DNA of 5,157 nt from assembly GCA_023433965.1 (NCBI GenBank), contig JAEYTQ010000401.1, forward strand, positions 1-5,157. The letters are read 5' to 3'. Shown here piece after piece: positions 4,885 through 5,157 of this stretch. The first letter of the stretch is position 1; each line of letters begins with the position of its first letter. A program made the translations under genes and the position numbers. The DNA is from Pseudomonadota bacterium (lineage in GTDB: Bacteria > Pseudomonadota > Alphaproteobacteria > Rhizobiales > Xanthobacteraceae). The notes under the pieces were generated by a model. The model ran no database searches. It was not told where the DNA came from and saw nothing but the letters and a program-made list of their open reading frames with translations.

Positions 4885-5110
4885 GAGATGGTCGAGCCGA
4901 CGCGGCTCCGTGTCTTGATCATCGCGCTTTGCTTATTACGGTTCCGAATCCCCGCTTCGGGGTCCCGACCTGCTATTCTGGCCGTTTTTTGGGACGCCTG
5001 CCATCTCGCAACGGCGCCGTTGTCTTCACAAAGTGATATGCCGGGTATCGCCGGATCAAGTAGGGTGCGCCAGTCCGCGCCTTGCCCACGACCGCCAAAC
5101 AGGAATGACG
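4885..5110 (+). other. 226-bp intergenic region with two small hairpins and no convincing gene
   Basis: I find no supported gene here. GAGCCG (4894-4899) pairs with CGGCTC (4903-4908) around a 3-nt loop just after the membrane-protein stop; without a T-run it is only a weak terminator candidate. CCCCG (4950-4954) pairs with CGGGG (4958-4962), and a run of six T at 4985-4990 follows 22 nt later, too far for a classical terminator. Closer to the next gene, TCACAAAGTGA (about 5026-5036) is a short palindrome that might be a regulator site. No promoter with good boxes and spacing stands out, though the next gene must be transcribed from here or from further upstream. Confidence 0.4.
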
Positions 5111-5157
5111 ATGAAGGACGTATTCGCCCGCCTCGCCTCCGACCTCCTCTCCGTCAT
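5111..5157 (+). CDS. N-terminal fragment of an unidentified protein, truncated by the window end
   Basis: ATG 5111 is preceded by AGGA (5101-5104) with a 6-nt spacer, a good ribosome binding site. An in-frame ATG at 5105 touches that site and is less likely. The 15 complete codons read MKDVFARLASDLLSV, a short amphipathic or membrane-leading start with typical codon use. It vaguely recalls the N-termini of YciB/IspZ-like inner-membrane septation proteins in alphaproteobacteria, but so few residues cannot identify a family. Confidence 0.55.
   Translation, partial: MKDVFARLASDLLSV

Noticed and set aside
4862..4886. TTTACG and TGTAAG words resembling a third TetR operator near the end of the membrane-protein gene
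   Set aside because: The half-sites are incomplete and spaced far wider than in the true operators, and they lie within coding sequence.
4939..4970. T-arm-like sequence (GGTTCCGAATCC) suggesting a tRNA fragment
   Set aside because: It has an extra base compared with a normal T-arm, and no matching anticodon arm, D-arm or acceptor stem can be found around it.
4888..5157. Frame starting at ATG 4888 that stays open to the window end
   Set aside because: Its product is Arg/Pro/Ser-rich without domain character, no proper ribosome binding site precedes it, and it runs out of frame through the better-supported start at 5111.

Overview
The window looks like chromosomal DNA of a high-GC alphaproteobacterium, most probably Bradyrhizobium or a close relative such as Rhodopseudomonas. 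This rests on strong G/C preference at third codon positions, on a SET-domain protein and a DUF6321-type lysine-rich protein of kinds I associate with Bradyrhizobiaceae, and on a GC-rich palindrome of a type common between genes in that group. These are recognitions from memory, not search results. I see no mobile element, CRISPR array, tRNA or rRNA.

Left part (1-2266): the 3' end of a small multi-pass membrane protein (1-255) runs toward a SET-domain protein lysine methyltransferase on the minus strand (303-875). A strong 12-bp hairpin (266-292) lies between them. The SET gene is divergent from a secreted protein of unknown function with four cysteines (1039-1644). The 3' end of that gene overlaps by 47 bp the 3' end of a very basic minus-strand protein (1598-2266). 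This basic protein has a short N-terminal module, a histone-H1-like Lys/Ser/Thr linker and a C-terminal DUF6321-like domain.

Central part (2313-4547): a TetR-family repressor with a WHG-type C-terminal domain (minus, 2313-3044) is divergent from a carotenoid cleavage oxygenase of the RPE65/lignostilbene dioxygenase superfamily (plus, 3150-4547). All four iron-binding histidines of the oxygenase are visible. The 105-bp gap holds two copies of a 19-bp operator. One is a perfect palindrome just before the oxygenase Shine-Dalgarno sequence; the other matches it at 15 of 19 positions and covers the -35 box of the repressor. Their centres lie 53 bp apart, about five helical turns. This is a textbook layout for a repressor controlling both itself and a catabolic enzyme, with the enzyme's substrate or product a likely inducer. 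The DUF6321-like gene lies 46 bp downstream of the repressor on the same strand and could share its transcript.

Right part (4548-5157): after a stem-loop comes a small protein with three predicted membrane segments (4621-4884), then 226 bp with no convincing gene, then the first 47 bp of another gene with a good ribosome binding site (5111 to the window end).

The two themes most worth following are the TetR/oxygenase module with its paired operators, and the closeness of a eukaryote-like SET methyltransferase to a histone-H1-like lysine-rich protein.
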